NCBI GenBank assembly: GCA_003252535.1
Contig: QKDN01000016.1
Coordinates: 1-59,237 of the forward strand
Source of the DNA: Campylobacterota bacterium
GTDB taxonomy: Bacteria; Campylobacterota; Campylobacteria; Campylobacterales; Sulfurovaceae
Reading direction: 5' to 3'
DNA: 59,237 bases
Position 1 is the first letter of the stretch; every line of letters begins with the position of its first letter. Made by a program: the position numbers and the translations under genes. This document shows, piece after piece, positions 1-8,040 of this stretch. The notes under the pieces were generated by a model, which was not told the origin of the DNA, made no database searches, and saw only the letters and a list, made by a program, of their open reading frames with translations.

Positions 1-131
1 TGAAATTTCACGGAATGGATAAAGAGAACTTCAATTTACATCTTAAAGAGTGCGAGTTCAGGTTCAATAATAGAGGTGAAGATTTGTATAAACTGCTACT
101 CAGAATCTTCAGGAATGAACCTCTAAACTAG
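1..131 (+). CDS. IS1595-family (ISXO2-like) transposase, C-terminal end only
   Basis: The frame whose first full codon is at base 3 runs open from the window edge to TAG at 129-131, giving about 42 residues. They include the segment ECEFRFNNRGEDLYKLLL, which resembles the conserved C-terminal tail of IS1595/ISXO2-type DDE transposases, where a Glu-Cys-Glu-(F/W)-Arg-(F/Y)-Asn-Arg block closes the catalytic domain. Only the tail lies in the window, so activity and full length cannot be judged. No clear terminal inverted repeat was identified in the 350 bases that follow. It marks the left AT-rich stretch as accessory DNA. Confidence 0.65.
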   Translation, partial: KFHGMDKENFNLHLKECEFRFNNRGEDLYKLLLRIFRNEPLN

Positions 132-181
132 TCAAGCCCCATATTTCAAATCACTCAATAACTCTAAACATTGCCAAGAGC

Positions 182-278
182 CGTAGGTCGGGGTGCCCTC
201 ACCCCGACACGAACTACACAAACAGAAATATTACTGTGTGCGAAATAAATGTCGGAGTCGGGGGGACTCCGACCTACG
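182..278. repeat. Paired REP-like palindromes flanked by CGTAG/CTACG
   Basis: Two perfect 9-bp hairpins lie 42 bp apart: GTCGGGGTG/CACCCCGAC (187-195/200-208) and GTCGGAGTC/GACTCCGAC (251-259/265-273). The pair is bounded by CGTAG (182-186) and its reverse complement CTACG (274-278), so the two units face each other like a bacterial interspersed mosaic element. The same CGTAG-plus-hairpin design recurs near 1.6, 32.7, 33.5 and 40.3-40.6 kb with other stem sequences. The rest of the 132-487 interval is AT-rich and I see no gene in it. Confidence 0.75.
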
Positions 279-487
279 GATCATGTAAAAAATCTGATAT
301 AATCAAACACATCTTGCCTTATCTTCTCGTGCTCATGATAGTGTGGGCATGGATATGGAATTATTGGCTGTAAGTCCCGTAAGCATTGTGATGATATCGT
401 ACAAACGAAAAAAATAACTCTTGTTACGAAAATGAAATTATCATGATATAATCATTCGAAATAGCTTGTCCAAAAGGGGGAAAGATC

Positions 488-790
488 GTGGGATTCAGTT
501 ATAGAAAAAGAATAACCATATTTCCTGGAGTTAAATTGAACATTACCGCCAGAGGTATCAGCAGTATATCGATCGGCGGCAGGGGTATGACACTCAATAT
601 CGGGAAAAGAGGTACAAAAGCTACCGTAGGAGTACCCGGCAGTGGTTTGTTCTATTCCAAAAACCTCTCAGATATAGGGGAGAGTAATGAGAATGAAACC
701 GGATTGATGACGGATCAACCTGAAGTAGTTGAAAGAAAGGTAAGTCCGCTATTGTTGGCAGGTATTGTTCTTATGCCCTATGTTTTTTAA
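488..790 (+). CDS. DUF4236 domain protein, open part before an in-frame stop
   Basis: A GTG start at 488 follows an AGGGGG ribosome site at 474-479 with good spacing. The first 60 residues match the DUF4236 pattern: a basic FRK/YRK-type start, PGV, repeated Gly-Arg-Gly, IGKRGTKATVGVPGSGL and a closing Tyr-Ser. The function of DUF4236 is not known; it is often found at the N-terminus of small membrane-associated proteins. The frame closes at TAA 788-790 in the middle of a hydrophobic stretch (residues about 86-100). The same frame continues beyond the stop with sensible sequence, so this is probably a gene cut by a nonsense mutation (see the next entry) rather than a natural 100-residue protein. 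Confidence 0.6.
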   Translation: MGFSYRKRITIFPGVKLNITARGISSISIGGRGMTLNIGKRGTKATVGVPGSGLFYSKNLSDIGESNENETGLMTDQPEVVERKVSPLLLAGIVLMPYVF

Positions 791-904
791 TGGTTCTTGC
801 TCAAAAAGGGATACAGTACAACATCAAAGCTATTGGGTTTCATATGGTTGGTTCTGTTTCTCCTGGTGATTTTCTCAGATGCCGGAAAATATTTGAAATA
901 TTGA
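791..904 (+). pseudogene. C-terminal remnant of the DUF4236 gene, downstream of the nonsense codon
   Basis: Immediately after TAA 788-790, in the same frame, 37 codons read through WFLLKKGYSTTSKLLGF and a strongly hydrophobic IWLVLFLLVIF segment before ending in SDAGKYLKY and TGA at 902-904. This completes the interrupted first membrane segment and adds a second, giving a protein of about 138 residues with a soluble DUF4236 head and a two-helix tail. The next gene starts 2 bp after this second stop, the tight spacing expected if TGA 902 were the real gene end. A single base change (for example TAA from TTA or CAA) would explain the break. Confidence 0.6.
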
Positions 905-906
905 AA

Positions 907-1254
907 ATGAAGATCGATCACATCAGTACATTGACACAGGAAGAAGCAGACAGAATGCTCTTGTGTATTCATCATCCGATAACCTTTCATGGACATATTA
1001 TAAAAAATCTTGATTTTGGTGGCAGGGATTTAAAAGATATTTTCTTTGCCGGTATATGGATTGAAGATACATCATTTAGAAGTACCTGTTGTGATAATAC
1101 AAGCTTCTATGGGACATTTTTAGTTGATGTTGATTTTAGCGGGGCAGATTTACACAATGCTATTTTTGAAGATGCTCTATTGTCAGGTTGTAATCTTAGA
1201 GGTATAAAAGCTCCACTATGGAAAAAAGTTTATCTCTGGTTGAAGAATTTTTGA
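907..1254 (+). CDS. Pentapeptide-repeat protein
   Basis: This gene gives 115 residues from ATG 907; the frame is open further upstream, but that part overlaps the DUF4236 remnant in another frame and looks non-coding. From about residue 38 the protein shows consecutive A(D/N)LXX-like pentapeptides (NLDFG, DLKDI, TSFRS, TSFYG, DVDFS, GADLH, NAIFE, CNLRG), the pattern of a right-handed quadrilateral beta-helix. Such proteins have varied roles (DNA mimicry, scaffolding, unknown). There is no signal peptide. The ribosome site is weak, so translation may be coupled to the upstream DUF4236 gene. Its role here is unknown. Confidence 0.6.
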   Translation: MKIDHISTLTQEEADRMLLCIHHPITFHGHIIKNLDFGGRDLKDIFFAGIWIEDTSFRSTCCDNTSFYGTFLVDVDFSGADLHNAIFEDALLSGCNLRGIKAPLWKKVYLWLKNF

Positions 1255-1293
1255 TCCTTTCAACTAAAAGTTTCACTCGTTTGAATATCTGCA

Positions 1294-1314
1294 TTACGAA
1301 GCTGGACTTCGTAA
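1294..1314. repeat. Perfect 8-bp inverted repeat (TTACGAAG/CTTCGTAA)
   Basis: TTACGAAG and CTTCGTAA are separated by CTGGA and followed on the plus strand by CGAAAAAAAA. The A-run is on the wrong side for a plus-strand intrinsic terminator. It lies 40 bp after the pentapeptide gene and may be another member of the palindrome family, or a weak transcription end. Confidence 0.45.
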
Positions 1315-1352
1315 CGAAAAAAAAGAAGCGAATATGCCGAGACAGGCAACCA

Positions 1353-1541
1353 TCACGAGAACATTTTGATCAAATGAACAACAAAATCCCATATCGCTTT
1401 GCAGACAGAGATGACAACAGACCAGATGAACTGGATCTCGGTCCAGATATACGGACTCATATAATACAGGACAATGATCAAAATAATGAGGAATGTCAGC
1501 CTGATAAGAAAGCTACCGAAATGTTTGATACTTTCGAACAT
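1353..1541 (-). CDS. Small membrane protein, 62 residues, unknown function
   Basis: The ATG at 1539-1541 is preceded on the minus strand by AAGGAG with a 7-bp spacer, one of the better ribosome sites in the region. The product is mostly hydrophobic: helix one around residues 10-28 (LIRLTFLIILIIVLYYM), helix two around 36-58, short charged ends and a C-terminal MFS. No family was recognised. It stands alone between the pentapeptide gene and sdhE. The strong ribosome site and membrane-like composition argue that it is real rather than a chance frame. Confidence 0.5.
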   Translation of the reverse strand: MFESIKHFGSFLIRLTFLIILIIVLYYMSPYIWTEIQFIWSVVISVCKAIWDFVVHLIKMFS

Positions 1542-1587
1542 ATGTCAGCTCCTTGCGATCATGCTGTAGTGATCAGCGATGAGAATA

Positions 1588-1613
1588 TAGGGTAGGTTGA
1601 GAAACCCACCCTA
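1588..1613. repeat. GGGTRGG-type palindrome downstream of sdhE
   Basis: TAGGGTAGGTT (1588-1598) pairs with AACCCACCCTA (1603-1613) around a GAGA loop, with one mismatch. It belongs to the same dispersed hairpin family as those at 33.5 and 40.4-40.5 kb. It sits about 30 bp past the sdhE stop on the minus strand, so it could also act as the 3' end of the sdh transcript. Confidence 0.6.
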
Positions 1614-1641
1614 CAGGGAGGGTGTGAAGTAAAAGCAGGTC

Positions 1642-2517
1642 TTAAAGAGCTACTTTTGTCACATGGTGCTTGAGACCGAGCTCTGCTTCGGTGCAGCCGA
1701 GCGCGAGTCCTACCATCTGCGGCATGTGGAGGATAGGAAGCTCTACATCTCTTCCCATAGTCTTGGCAGCGTGGTGCTGCTTGACATCCATATTGAGGTG
1801 GCAGAGAGGGCATGGCGTGACGACCATATCGGCGTTGTTGTCGATAGCGTCCACGAGCGCTGTACCCGTGAGCCTGTTCGATGTCTCAGGAGCCTGGAGA
1901 TCGACATGGAAACCGCAGCACTTGTTCTTGCTCTCGTAGTCTACACTGTTACCCTCGAGGGCTTCGATGAGTCTGTCGAGAGATGTAGGGACATACGGGT
2001 TCTCGCCGCCGTTGCTCTCGTTCTGGAGCTCGCTCGGGCGGATGTTGTGGCATCCGTAGAACGGAGCGATATTGTATTTGCTCAGCGGCGTAGTGACCTT
2101 GTCGCTGATCGCTTCGAGGCCGTAGTCGTCGACGAGGGCGTAGAGGAAGTGTTTGACCTCGCTCGTACCCTTGTACTCGAGACCTACCTCTGCGAGCTTC
2201 TCATTGACCCTCGCTCTGAGCTCTGCATCATGGTCGAGCTTGTGCTTGGTCATCGCGGTATTGATCTGGCAGGTGTTGCAGATCGTCACCATCGTGAGGC
2301 CATGTTTCTCTGCGTAGCAGATGTTCCTGGCATTGAGGACATACGCGAGGAACTCGTCGAAGTCCTGGAGGTGGCTCGCGCCGCAGCAGCTTGCCTCGTC
2401 GAGTAGGACAAGCTCGATGCCGAGTTTTTTGGCTACTGCCAAAGTAGATGAGAGAAGTTCAGGCGTAGACTCTCTGGCTGTACAACCTGTATATAGTGCA
2501 TATTTCAATTGGCTCAT
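1642..2517 (-). CDS. sdhE: Type-E succinate dehydrogenase/fumarate reductase membrane-associated subunit (HdrB-like, two CCG domains)
   Basis: This 291-residue protein has two cysteine-rich CCG domains of the heterodisulfide-reductase-B type. The first comprises CTARES, SCCGASH and CNTC; the second comprises GCHNIRP, KCCGFH and CPLCH. In type-E complexes this subunit replaces the classical haem b anchor and passes electrons between the iron-sulfur subunit and the quinone at the membrane face. It has no transmembrane helices and is expected to attach by amphipathic segments. It is the last gene of sdhA-sdhB-sdhE, 9 bp after sdhB. Homologues in Wolinella and Campylobacter are called SdhE or MfrE. 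The direction of the reaction in vivo cannot be read from the sequence. Confidence 0.88.
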   Translation of the reverse strand: MSQLKYALYTGCTARESTPELLSSTLAVAKKLGIELVLLDEASCCGASHLQDFDEFLAYVLNARNICYAEKHGLTMVTICNTCQINTAMTKHKLDHDAELRARVNEKLAEVGLEYKGTSEVKHFLYALVDDYGLEAISDKVTTPLSKYNIAPFYGCHNIRPSELQNESNGGENPYVPTSLDRLIEALEGNSVDYESKNKCCGFHVDLQAPETSNRLTGTALVDAIDNNADMVVTPCPLCHLNMDVKQHHAAKTMGRDVELPILHMPQMVGLALGCTEAELGLKHHVTKVAL

Positions 2518-2526
2518 CGCTTCTCC

Positions 2527-3504
2527 TTACAGTTTATTCGTTTGTGAAATTTCGACGAGTTTCTGGATCTCGTCGAGGTTTTTCGATTTTGGCATGTTCC
2601 ACGGCATGACGATCTTGCCTTTCTTGAACATCGCGAGGGCTTCAGGGATGTGCTTGACTACCGCCGCTCTCTCCGAGTAGGCTACGAGGTGACCCTCGTC
2701 GAGGATACCGTGCTTTTTGATCGAGTGGACGAAACCTTCCGCGTGGCGTGTCGCTACATTGCTTCTGGCCACTTTCTGCTCGAACTGGAGGTTGTGGAGC
2801 TTGGTGATCTTCTCGATAGGGTTGATCTCTTTCGGACATGCCTGCGCACACTCGAAGCACTTGACACAGTCCCAGACACCGCTGCCCATCTGTGCAGTGA
2901 GCTCAAGTCTCTCCATACCTGCCTCATCTCTCGGATCGACAGTGAATCGGTATGCAGCCGTGAGGGCGGCAGGCCCGAGGTAGTCTTCGTTGACCTCGAG
3001 GGCAGGACAGGCGTAGTGGCAGCTGCCGCACTGGATACAGTAGTCTGCATCGAGGATGTTCTCGACCTGTGCGATAGACATGGCAGTCTCGTGCTCAGGG
3101 TGCTCTTCGATATCTGCGACGACGAACGGTTGGACCGCTTCGTGTTTGTCCCAGAAGTCTTTTTTGTCGATGATCATGTCTTTCATCGCTCTCTTCTTGC
3201 TCTGAGGCTCGAATACGAGCTCGTTGTTGAAGAGTTCGAGGAGTTCCATCGCGTTCTGCTTACAGGCTAGGACCGGCTTGCCGTTGACCTTGATACCGCA
3301 CGCGCCGCAGATACCGTGGCGGCATGAACGGCGGTATGAGAAGGAGCCGTCGTGTTCCCACTTGATCTGGTTGAGCAGGTCGAGGACGAGATCGTCAGCA
3401 CCTACCTCGAGCTCGTACTGCTTGTAGTATGGAAGATAATCAGTCTCAGCGTTGAATCTAAAAGCCTTGACGGTTACTTTTTTGTGAGTCTCTTTTCTAC
3501 TCAT
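2527..3504 (-). CDS. sdhB: Succinate dehydrogenase/fumarate reductase iron-sulfur subunit
   Basis: This 325-residue protein carries the three expected cluster sites: the plant-type [2Fe-2S] motif CRHGICGACG...C in the N-terminal third, CIQCGSCHYACP (near residue 155) and CVKCFECAQACPKEINP (near residue 215) for the [4Fe-4S] and third clusters. It is about 80 residues longer than classical SdhB; the extra C-terminal tail is usual for type-E enzymes, where it contacts the HdrB-like subunit. It passes electrons from the FAD in SdhA to SdhE. It lies between sdhA (11-bp gap) and sdhE (9-bp gap), so all three are probably co-transcribed. Confidence 0.92.
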   Translation of the reverse strand: MSRKETHKKVTVKAFRFNAETDYLPYYKQYELEVGADDLVLDLLNQIKWEHDGSFSYRRSCRHGICGACGIKVNGKPVLACKQNAMELLELFNNELVFEPQSKKRAMKDMIIDKKDFWDKHEAVQPFVVADIEEHPEHETAMSIAQVENILDADYCIQCGSCHYACPALEVNEDYLGPAALTAAYRFTVDPRDEAGMERLELTAQMGSGVWDCVKCFECAQACPKEINPIEKITKLHNLQFEQKVARSNVATRHAEGFVHSIKKHGILDEGHLVAYSERAAVVKHIPEALAMFKKGKIVMPWNMPKSKNLDEIQKLVEISQTNKL

Positions 3505-3515
3505 GACGGGGCTCC

Positions 3516-5228
3516 TTAGTATGTTCTTTCTTTGACTTCGAACTTACCAAGGACAACATCGGCATATTCGTGGGTCATGTTGTAGTTCTCATCCATATAC
3601 GCATAGGTATGTTTGAGGAACTTCTCGTCGTCTCTGGTCGGGAAGTCGTCACGGTGGTGAGCGCCGCGGCTCTCTTCACGCGCAAGGGCGCCTTCGACGA
3701 TGAAGAGCGAATACTCGAGCATGTGCCCAAGCTCGATCGCTTCCTGGAGCTCTGTGTTGAAGGTATTGGACTTGTCGTCGATACGGATGTTCTTGTATCG
3801 TGCGAGAAGCTCTCTGATCTTCTCACCCTGTTTGATGAGCGATGATGCCGTTCTGAAGACGCCGGCATTGTCGGTCATGCTCTGCTGGAGCTCTTCTCTG
3901 AGTGCCGGAACTCTCTCGTTGCCGTTGTTCGTTTTGATATGCTCAAGCTCTGCAAGCATCGTCTGTGCGTCTTCCTGTGTCGCAGGTCTGAGCTCGATAG
4001 AATCGATCACCTCGAGGATGCTCTCACCCGCATGGCGGCCGAAGAAGAGCGCTTCGAGTACCGAGTTGGCGCCGAGTCTGTTGGCACCGTGGACGCTCAC
4101 ACAGCTGCACTCACCGGCTGCGAAGAACCCTTCTACCAGTTCGGTCGGACTCTTTCTCACCTGGCAGTTGATATTGACAGGGATACCACCCATAGAGTAG
4201 TGTGCGGTAGCGGCGATAGAGATAGGCTCTTTGAGCATATCCTGACCGAGGAAGGTCATCGCAAGCTCTCTGAGCTCGGGAAGCTTCGTTGTGATGATCG
4301 AAGGATCGAGGTGGGTAAGGTCGATATGAACCGCATCTTTGTGTGGTCCTACGCCGCGACCCTCAAGGATCTCCTGAGTGATCGCACGGCTAACAACATC
4401 GCGTGAAGCAAGCTCCATAGCGTTGGGAGCGTACCTGGACATAAACCTCTCACCCTCGCTGTTGTAGAGTCTGCCACCCTCGCCGCGCGCTGCTTCGGAG
4501 ATGAGGATACCCGATCCGCCGAGACCGCTCGGGTGGAACTGGACGAACTCCATATCCTCGAGCGGAAGACCTTTTCTCGCTACGATAGAGAGGGCGTCAC
4601 CTGTGTTGGCATGGGCGTTGGAGTTGATTTTGTAGGCTCTGCCGTAACCGCCTGTGGCGAACATTGTTACTTTGGCGTTGAAGATAGCAGGTTTGGATGT
4701 GCGGATATCATAGGCAACCACACCCGATACTTTGCCGTCTTTATAGATAAGGTCGGCCATGTACCATTCGTCGAACACTTCGATACCTTCTCTATGTGCC
4801 TGTTCATAAATAGTCTGAAGAAGCGTAAGACCTGTTCTGTCCTTGGCGTAGCAAGCTCTCGGCTTGGACTGTCCGCCGAACGGTCTGATCGCGATGTCAC
4901 CTTTCTCGTCTCTTGAGAAGACTGCACCCATTCTCTCAGCCCATCGGATCGTCTCGGGCGCTCTTGTACACATAAGCTCGACACAGTCCTGGTCTGCAAG
5001 ATAGTCGCTGCCCTTGACAGTGTCGAACTCGTGTAGTTCTACGCTGTCGTCGGCGCCGAGAGCAGCATTGATGCCTCCCTGTGCTGCGCCCGAGTGACTT
5101 CTTAGCGGGTGAAGTTTGGTGATGACTGCCGTTTTCTTGCCTGCGACGGTGAGTTCTCTGGCAGCTGCTAAACCTGCCAGACCCGCTCCGACAATAACAG
5201 CATCGTATTGATAGATTTGAACATCCAT
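3516..5228 (-). CDS. sdhA: Succinate dehydrogenase/fumarate reductase flavoprotein subunit
   Basis: This 570-residue flavoprotein starts with [20 protein letters not shown], so the FAD-binding dinucleotide fold begins directly at the N-terminus. His45 in [10 protein letters not shown] is at the position that carries covalent FAD in this family. The capping domain and catalytic region with [12 protein letters not shown], and the C-terminal helical domain, are all present. There is no twin-arginine signal peptide, unlike the periplasmic MfrA of Wolinella and Campylobacter, which argues for a cytoplasmic succinate:quinone oxidoreductase. First gene of sdhABE, divergent from thiL with about 200 bp between. 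Confidence 0.92.
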   Translation of the reverse strand: MDVQIYQYDAVIVGAGLAGLAAARELTVAGKKTAVITKLHPLRSHSGAAQGGINAALGADDSVELHEFDTVKGSDYLADQDCVELMCTRAPETIRWAERMGAVFSRDEKGDIAIRPFGGQSKPRACYAKDRTGLTLLQTIYEQAHREGIEVFDEWYMADLIYKDGKVSGVVAYDIRTSKPAIFNAKVTMFATGGYGRAYKINSNAHANTGDALSIVARKGLPLEDMEFVQFHPSGLGGSGILISEAARGEGGRLYNSEGERFMSRYAPNAMELASRDVVSRAITQEILEGRGVGPHKDAVHIDLTHLDPSIITTKLPELRELAMTFLGQDMLKEPISIAATAHYSMGGIPVNINCQVRKSPTELVEGFFAAGECSCVSVHGANRLGANSVLEALFFGRHAGESILEVIDSIELRPATQEDAQTMLAELEHIKTNNGNERVPALREELQQSMTDNAGVFRTASSLIKQGEKIRELLARYKNIRIDDKSNTFNTELQEAIELGHMLEYSLFIVEGALAREESRGAHHRDDFPTRDDEKFLKHTYAYMDENYNMTHEYADVVLGKFEVKERTY

Positions 5229-5428
5229 GGTTGCTCTGTCCTTTACACTGAATTTGGCTTGATTATAACCACACTTAAGTTTTAGTAGGTTTAACTCCCT
5301 CTTCGTAATCAGATAATAAAAAAGTGTGTTACAATTTTGCCAATTTATTTCGGATATATCCTCCCGACTGCCACGATCGGTTCAGATTATGATATATTTG
5401 TTTTGCAGAGTTTATGAAGGATCAATAG

Positions 5429-6259
5429 ATGGATAAAGAGTCATACCTGATAAGCACGCTCCGTTCATCCCATATCGGGGATGACGGTGCAGTAATAGGA
5501 GAGAGTGTCTACAGCGCAGATATATTCTGTGAGGACATCCACTTCAAAAGAGAGTGGATGAGCATGGCACAGATCGGACGCAAGGCAATGATCGTTAATA
5601 TATCCGATGCGATCGCCATGAACGCCAGACCGCAGTTCGCCCTCGTCTCCCTCGTGCTTCCGAAAGATATTGCGAAGAGTGAGATCGACGAGCTCATCGC
5701 TTCTCTCGAAGAGAGTGCGCGGGAGTACGGCTGTGAGATCGTCGGCGGCGATACGGTAGGGGGAGAGAAGCTGACCATTGCCATCACGATCATCTCGTTC
5801 AGCCGTGAACCTCTCCTGAGAAAAGGGCTCAGGGAAGGTGACCTGCTCGCATATACCGGAGTGCTGGGCGGGAGCAAGCGGGACCTGGAGAGACTTTTCG
5901 CCGGTGAGCCAATAGAAGAGGATTCGCGTTTTATCATCCCGAAACTGAGAAAAGATTTTATCTACCGTTCGAGTCATTACCTGCGCTGCGGTATGGATAT
6001 CTCGGACGGCCTCTTCTGCGATACGAACAAGATGCTCGAGTACAACGATATGGGCTATGAAGAGCTGATCCCTGTCCCTGATGAGATCGGGCTGAGCGGG
6101 GAGGAGTACGAGATGCTGATAGGGTTCGATCCCGAGATGCTGCCGCTGATCATGCAGATAGCCAGGGAGACAGATACACCGCTGAGCATTTTTGCCAAAG
6201 CAGCGGAAAACAGCAACAGGTATCTGTGCCACAGCCACCATTTCAAGGATGAGATGTAA
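5429..6259 (+). CDS. thiL: Thiamine-monophosphate kinase
   Basis: ThiL phosphorylates thiamine monophosphate to the active cofactor thiamine pyrophosphate. The 276 residues show the family signatures: GDDGAV near residue 17, a metal-binding segment ADIFCEDIHF, SDAIAMNARP (nucleotide-contacting), GGDTVGG, and CGMDISDGL. It is shorter than E. coli ThiL (325), as is usual in Campylobacterota. GAAGGA precedes the ATG with good spacing. No other thiamine genes lie nearby. It ends 13 bp from the convergent LOG-family gene. Confidence 0.85.
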   Translation: MDKESYLISTLRSSHIGDDGAVIGESVYSADIFCEDIHFKREWMSMAQIGRKAMIVNISDAIAMNARPQFALVSLVLPKDIAKSEIDELIASLEESAREYGCEIVGGDTVGGEKLTIAITIISFSREPLLRKGLREGDLLAYTGVLGGSKRDLERLFAGEPIEEDSRFIIPKLRKDFIYRSSHYLRCGMDISDGLFCDTNKMLEYNDMGYEELIPVPDEIGLSGEEYEMLIGFDPEMLPLIMQIARETDTPLSIFAKAAENSNRYLCHSHHFKDEM

Positions 6260-6272
6260 TCGGGTATCTCTT

Positions 6273-7082
6273 TCAGTTCAAAGGATAGCCACACTGCCTG
6301 TAGTAGCGGCTGATCTCTTCATACGCCTCTTCCGCACTCTCGACGATACGTATGAGCTTCGTATCGTGTGTGCCGATCATCCCTTCCTCGGATAAAATGC
6401 TGAAATCAAACAGTTTGCTCCAGAACTCTTTGCCCACCAGTACGATGGGGATCTTCGGGTGTCTGCCGGTCTGTACCAGTACCATGATCTCAAAGAGCTC
6501 ATCGAGGGTACCGAAGCCTCCCGGGAAGATAATGAACGATCTGGTACGCATCACGAAATGGAGTTTGCGTATCGCGAAGTAACGTACCTCGATAAGCAGT
6601 TCCGGGGTGATGTAGGGATTGGGGCGCTGCTCATGGGGGAGCCTGATATTGAGCCCGATCGATTTGGCACCTACCTCGTATGCACCCCTGTTGGCTGCTT
6701 CCATGACGCCGCCCCCGCCTCCGCTCATCAGCGTCGTGCTACAGTCACCGGGGCCTTTGCCGCTCCGGCCGATCATCGACCCCAGCTTCCTCGCCTCTTC
6801 ATAATAGTAGCTTTGCTTGAGCAGTTTCTGCGCCTTCTTCACTTCGGACAGGTTCCCCCCGCTGGGGTCCTCTTCATAAGCTGACTGTGTGATCTGGAGA
6901 TTTTCAAGCGCGCTCTCATAGTCGACCGTCCTGGCGCTGCCGAATATCACTATGGTATGCTTGATACCGTATTTGCGAAGTTTGTATTCAACTTTGAAGT
7001 AATCCACAAGGAGACGGAAAGCTCTCATGAAAGAAGAACTTTCACTCTCTGTCTCATGTATATGGTCTCTGTCCTCTTTCAT
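6273..7082 (-). CDS. LOG-family (TIGR00730-like) nucleotide phosphoribohydrolase
   Basis: This 269-residue Rossmann-fold protein has the two LOG hallmarks: a glycine-rich SGGGGGVMEAANRGA segment (near residue 118) and PGGFGTLDELFE (near residue 188), the PGGxGTxxE motif that binds the nucleotide and cleaves the N-glycosidic bond of nucleoside 5'-monophosphates. An extra N-terminal helical part (residues 1-90, charged) makes it longer than the 180-residue short LOG type. GGAAGG precedes the ATG. The actual substrate in bacteria (cytokinin-like or ordinary nucleotides) cannot be told from the sequence. Convergent with thiL. Confidence 0.8.
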   Translation of the reverse strand: MKEDRDHIHETESESSSFMRAFRLLVDYFKVEYKLRKYGIKHTIVIFGSARTVDYESALENLQITQSAYEEDPSGGNLSEVKKAQKLLKQSYYYEEARKLGSMIGRSGKGPGDCSTTLMSGGGGGVMEAANRGAYEVGAKSIGLNIRLPHEQRPNPYITPELLIEVRYFAIRKLHFVMRTRSFIIFPGGFGTLDELFEIMVLVQTGRHPKIPIVLVGKEFWSKLFDFSILSEEGMIGTHDTKLIRIVESAEEAYEEISRYYRQCGYPLN

Positions 7083-7145
7083 AGCCTTCCGTTTATTGGT
7101 TTGGTTATGTTATGATAGCCTAAATATCTAAAACAGGGAGTCGGG

Positions 7146-7865
7146 ATGCGATATATCATCATGCTGTCGGTACTTGTGATCCTTTCATCATGCGGCGCGG
7201 AAAATGAGCACAAGATCGCTGTAGTACCCGAAGCGTCCGGGATAGACTACTGTGTCTCCACGGGTACGCTGGCGGTCGCGAATGACGAAGGAGTACTCTA
7301 CGAGATCAGCCGCGAGGGGGAGATACTCAAAGAGGTCAAGATAGGCAAATACGATCTCGAAGGTGTCGTGTGTACCGGTGAGGATTTCCTGCTGGCTGTC
7401 GAGGATCGTGGAGTGCTCAGGGTCTCCAGGGATTTCGGCAAAACAGAGTTCCTCTCCATCGAAGGGCTGCCAAAAGGGCTCAGCCTCTTCGAGAAGAAAC
7501 ACGGTGTCGAAGCGATCGCGAAGAACGGTTCGGCCATCTATCTCTCCAAACAGAACAAGAAGTCAAAGAACAATATTATCGTCGAACTGGAGCTGAAGCA
7601 GAAGAGACTCGTGTACCGCCGGAGCATCGTACACGATATACCCGACGTAGCAGGATTGGTGTACAGGAAAGGCAGGCTCTACATGGTCAGTGACAAAAAA
7701 GACACCCTTGCCATCTACGATCTGAAAAAATCAAAAATTGTCAGGAGGATAGAACTCTCAAAGTTCGCCCAGGAGGGGATCACGTTCGATGAACAGGGCT
7801 TTGTCTATTTCGCAGATGATGACGGGTTCGTCCGGAGAGCCAAAGAATCGGAATTTGATTTCTAA
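7146..7865 (+). CDS. SdiA-regulated-like beta-propeller lipoprotein
   Basis: This 239-residue protein starts with a lipoprotein signal (MRYIIMLSVLVILSSCGAE; acylated Cys16). The mature part reads as repeated beta-propeller blades with phrases such as SGIDYCVSTGTLAVANDEG, YDLEGVVCTGEDFLLAVEDRG, DVAGLVYRKGRLYMVSDK and FAQEGITFDEQGFVYFADD, the pattern of the SdiA-regulated (YjiK-like) family. It should sit in the periplasm anchored to a membrane. Its biochemical role is not established. An AGGGAG ribosome site precedes the ATG. It is divergent from the LOG gene (63-bp gap). Confidence 0.7.
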   Translation: MRYIIMLSVLVILSSCGAENEHKIAVVPEASGIDYCVSTGTLAVANDEGVLYEISREGEILKEVKIGKYDLEGVVCTGEDFLLAVEDRGVLRVSRDFGKTEFLSIEGLPKGLSLFEKKHGVEAIAKNGSAIYLSKQNKKSKNNIIVELELKQKRLVYRRSIVHDIPDVAGLVYRKGRLYMVSDKKDTLAIYDLKKSKIVRRIELSKFAQEGITFDEQGFVYFADDDGFVRRAKESEFDF

Positions 7866-8040
7866 AATATTTCTCAAAAATATGATCGAAAATCAAACTT
7901 AAGTGTTCGTTGTCTCAAGTTATCTATGTTACAATCTACAAGGTATGAAATAGAAATGATCTGTAGGGCAGGATGACCTTTTTTTGGGTCTGTTCTGATT
8001 TGCGGGTCGGAGTATCATTGCTTATTTGGAGGGAATTTTT

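Noticed and set aside
1218-1595. 125-codon plus-strand frame after the pentapeptide gene
   Set aside because: It has no ribosome site and a mixed low-quality composition. The minus-strand 62-residue membrane protein in the same place has a strong AAGGAG site.
1663-2406. 247-codon plus-strand frame opposite sdhE
   Set aside because: sdhE has two full CCG domains on the minus strand; the plus frame matches nothing.
3516-5228. Assignment as periplasmic methylmenaquinol:fumarate reductase (mfrA)
   Set aside because: No twin-arginine signal is seen at the N-terminus; the FAD fold starts at residue 9. SdhA of a cytoplasmic type-E complex fits better.
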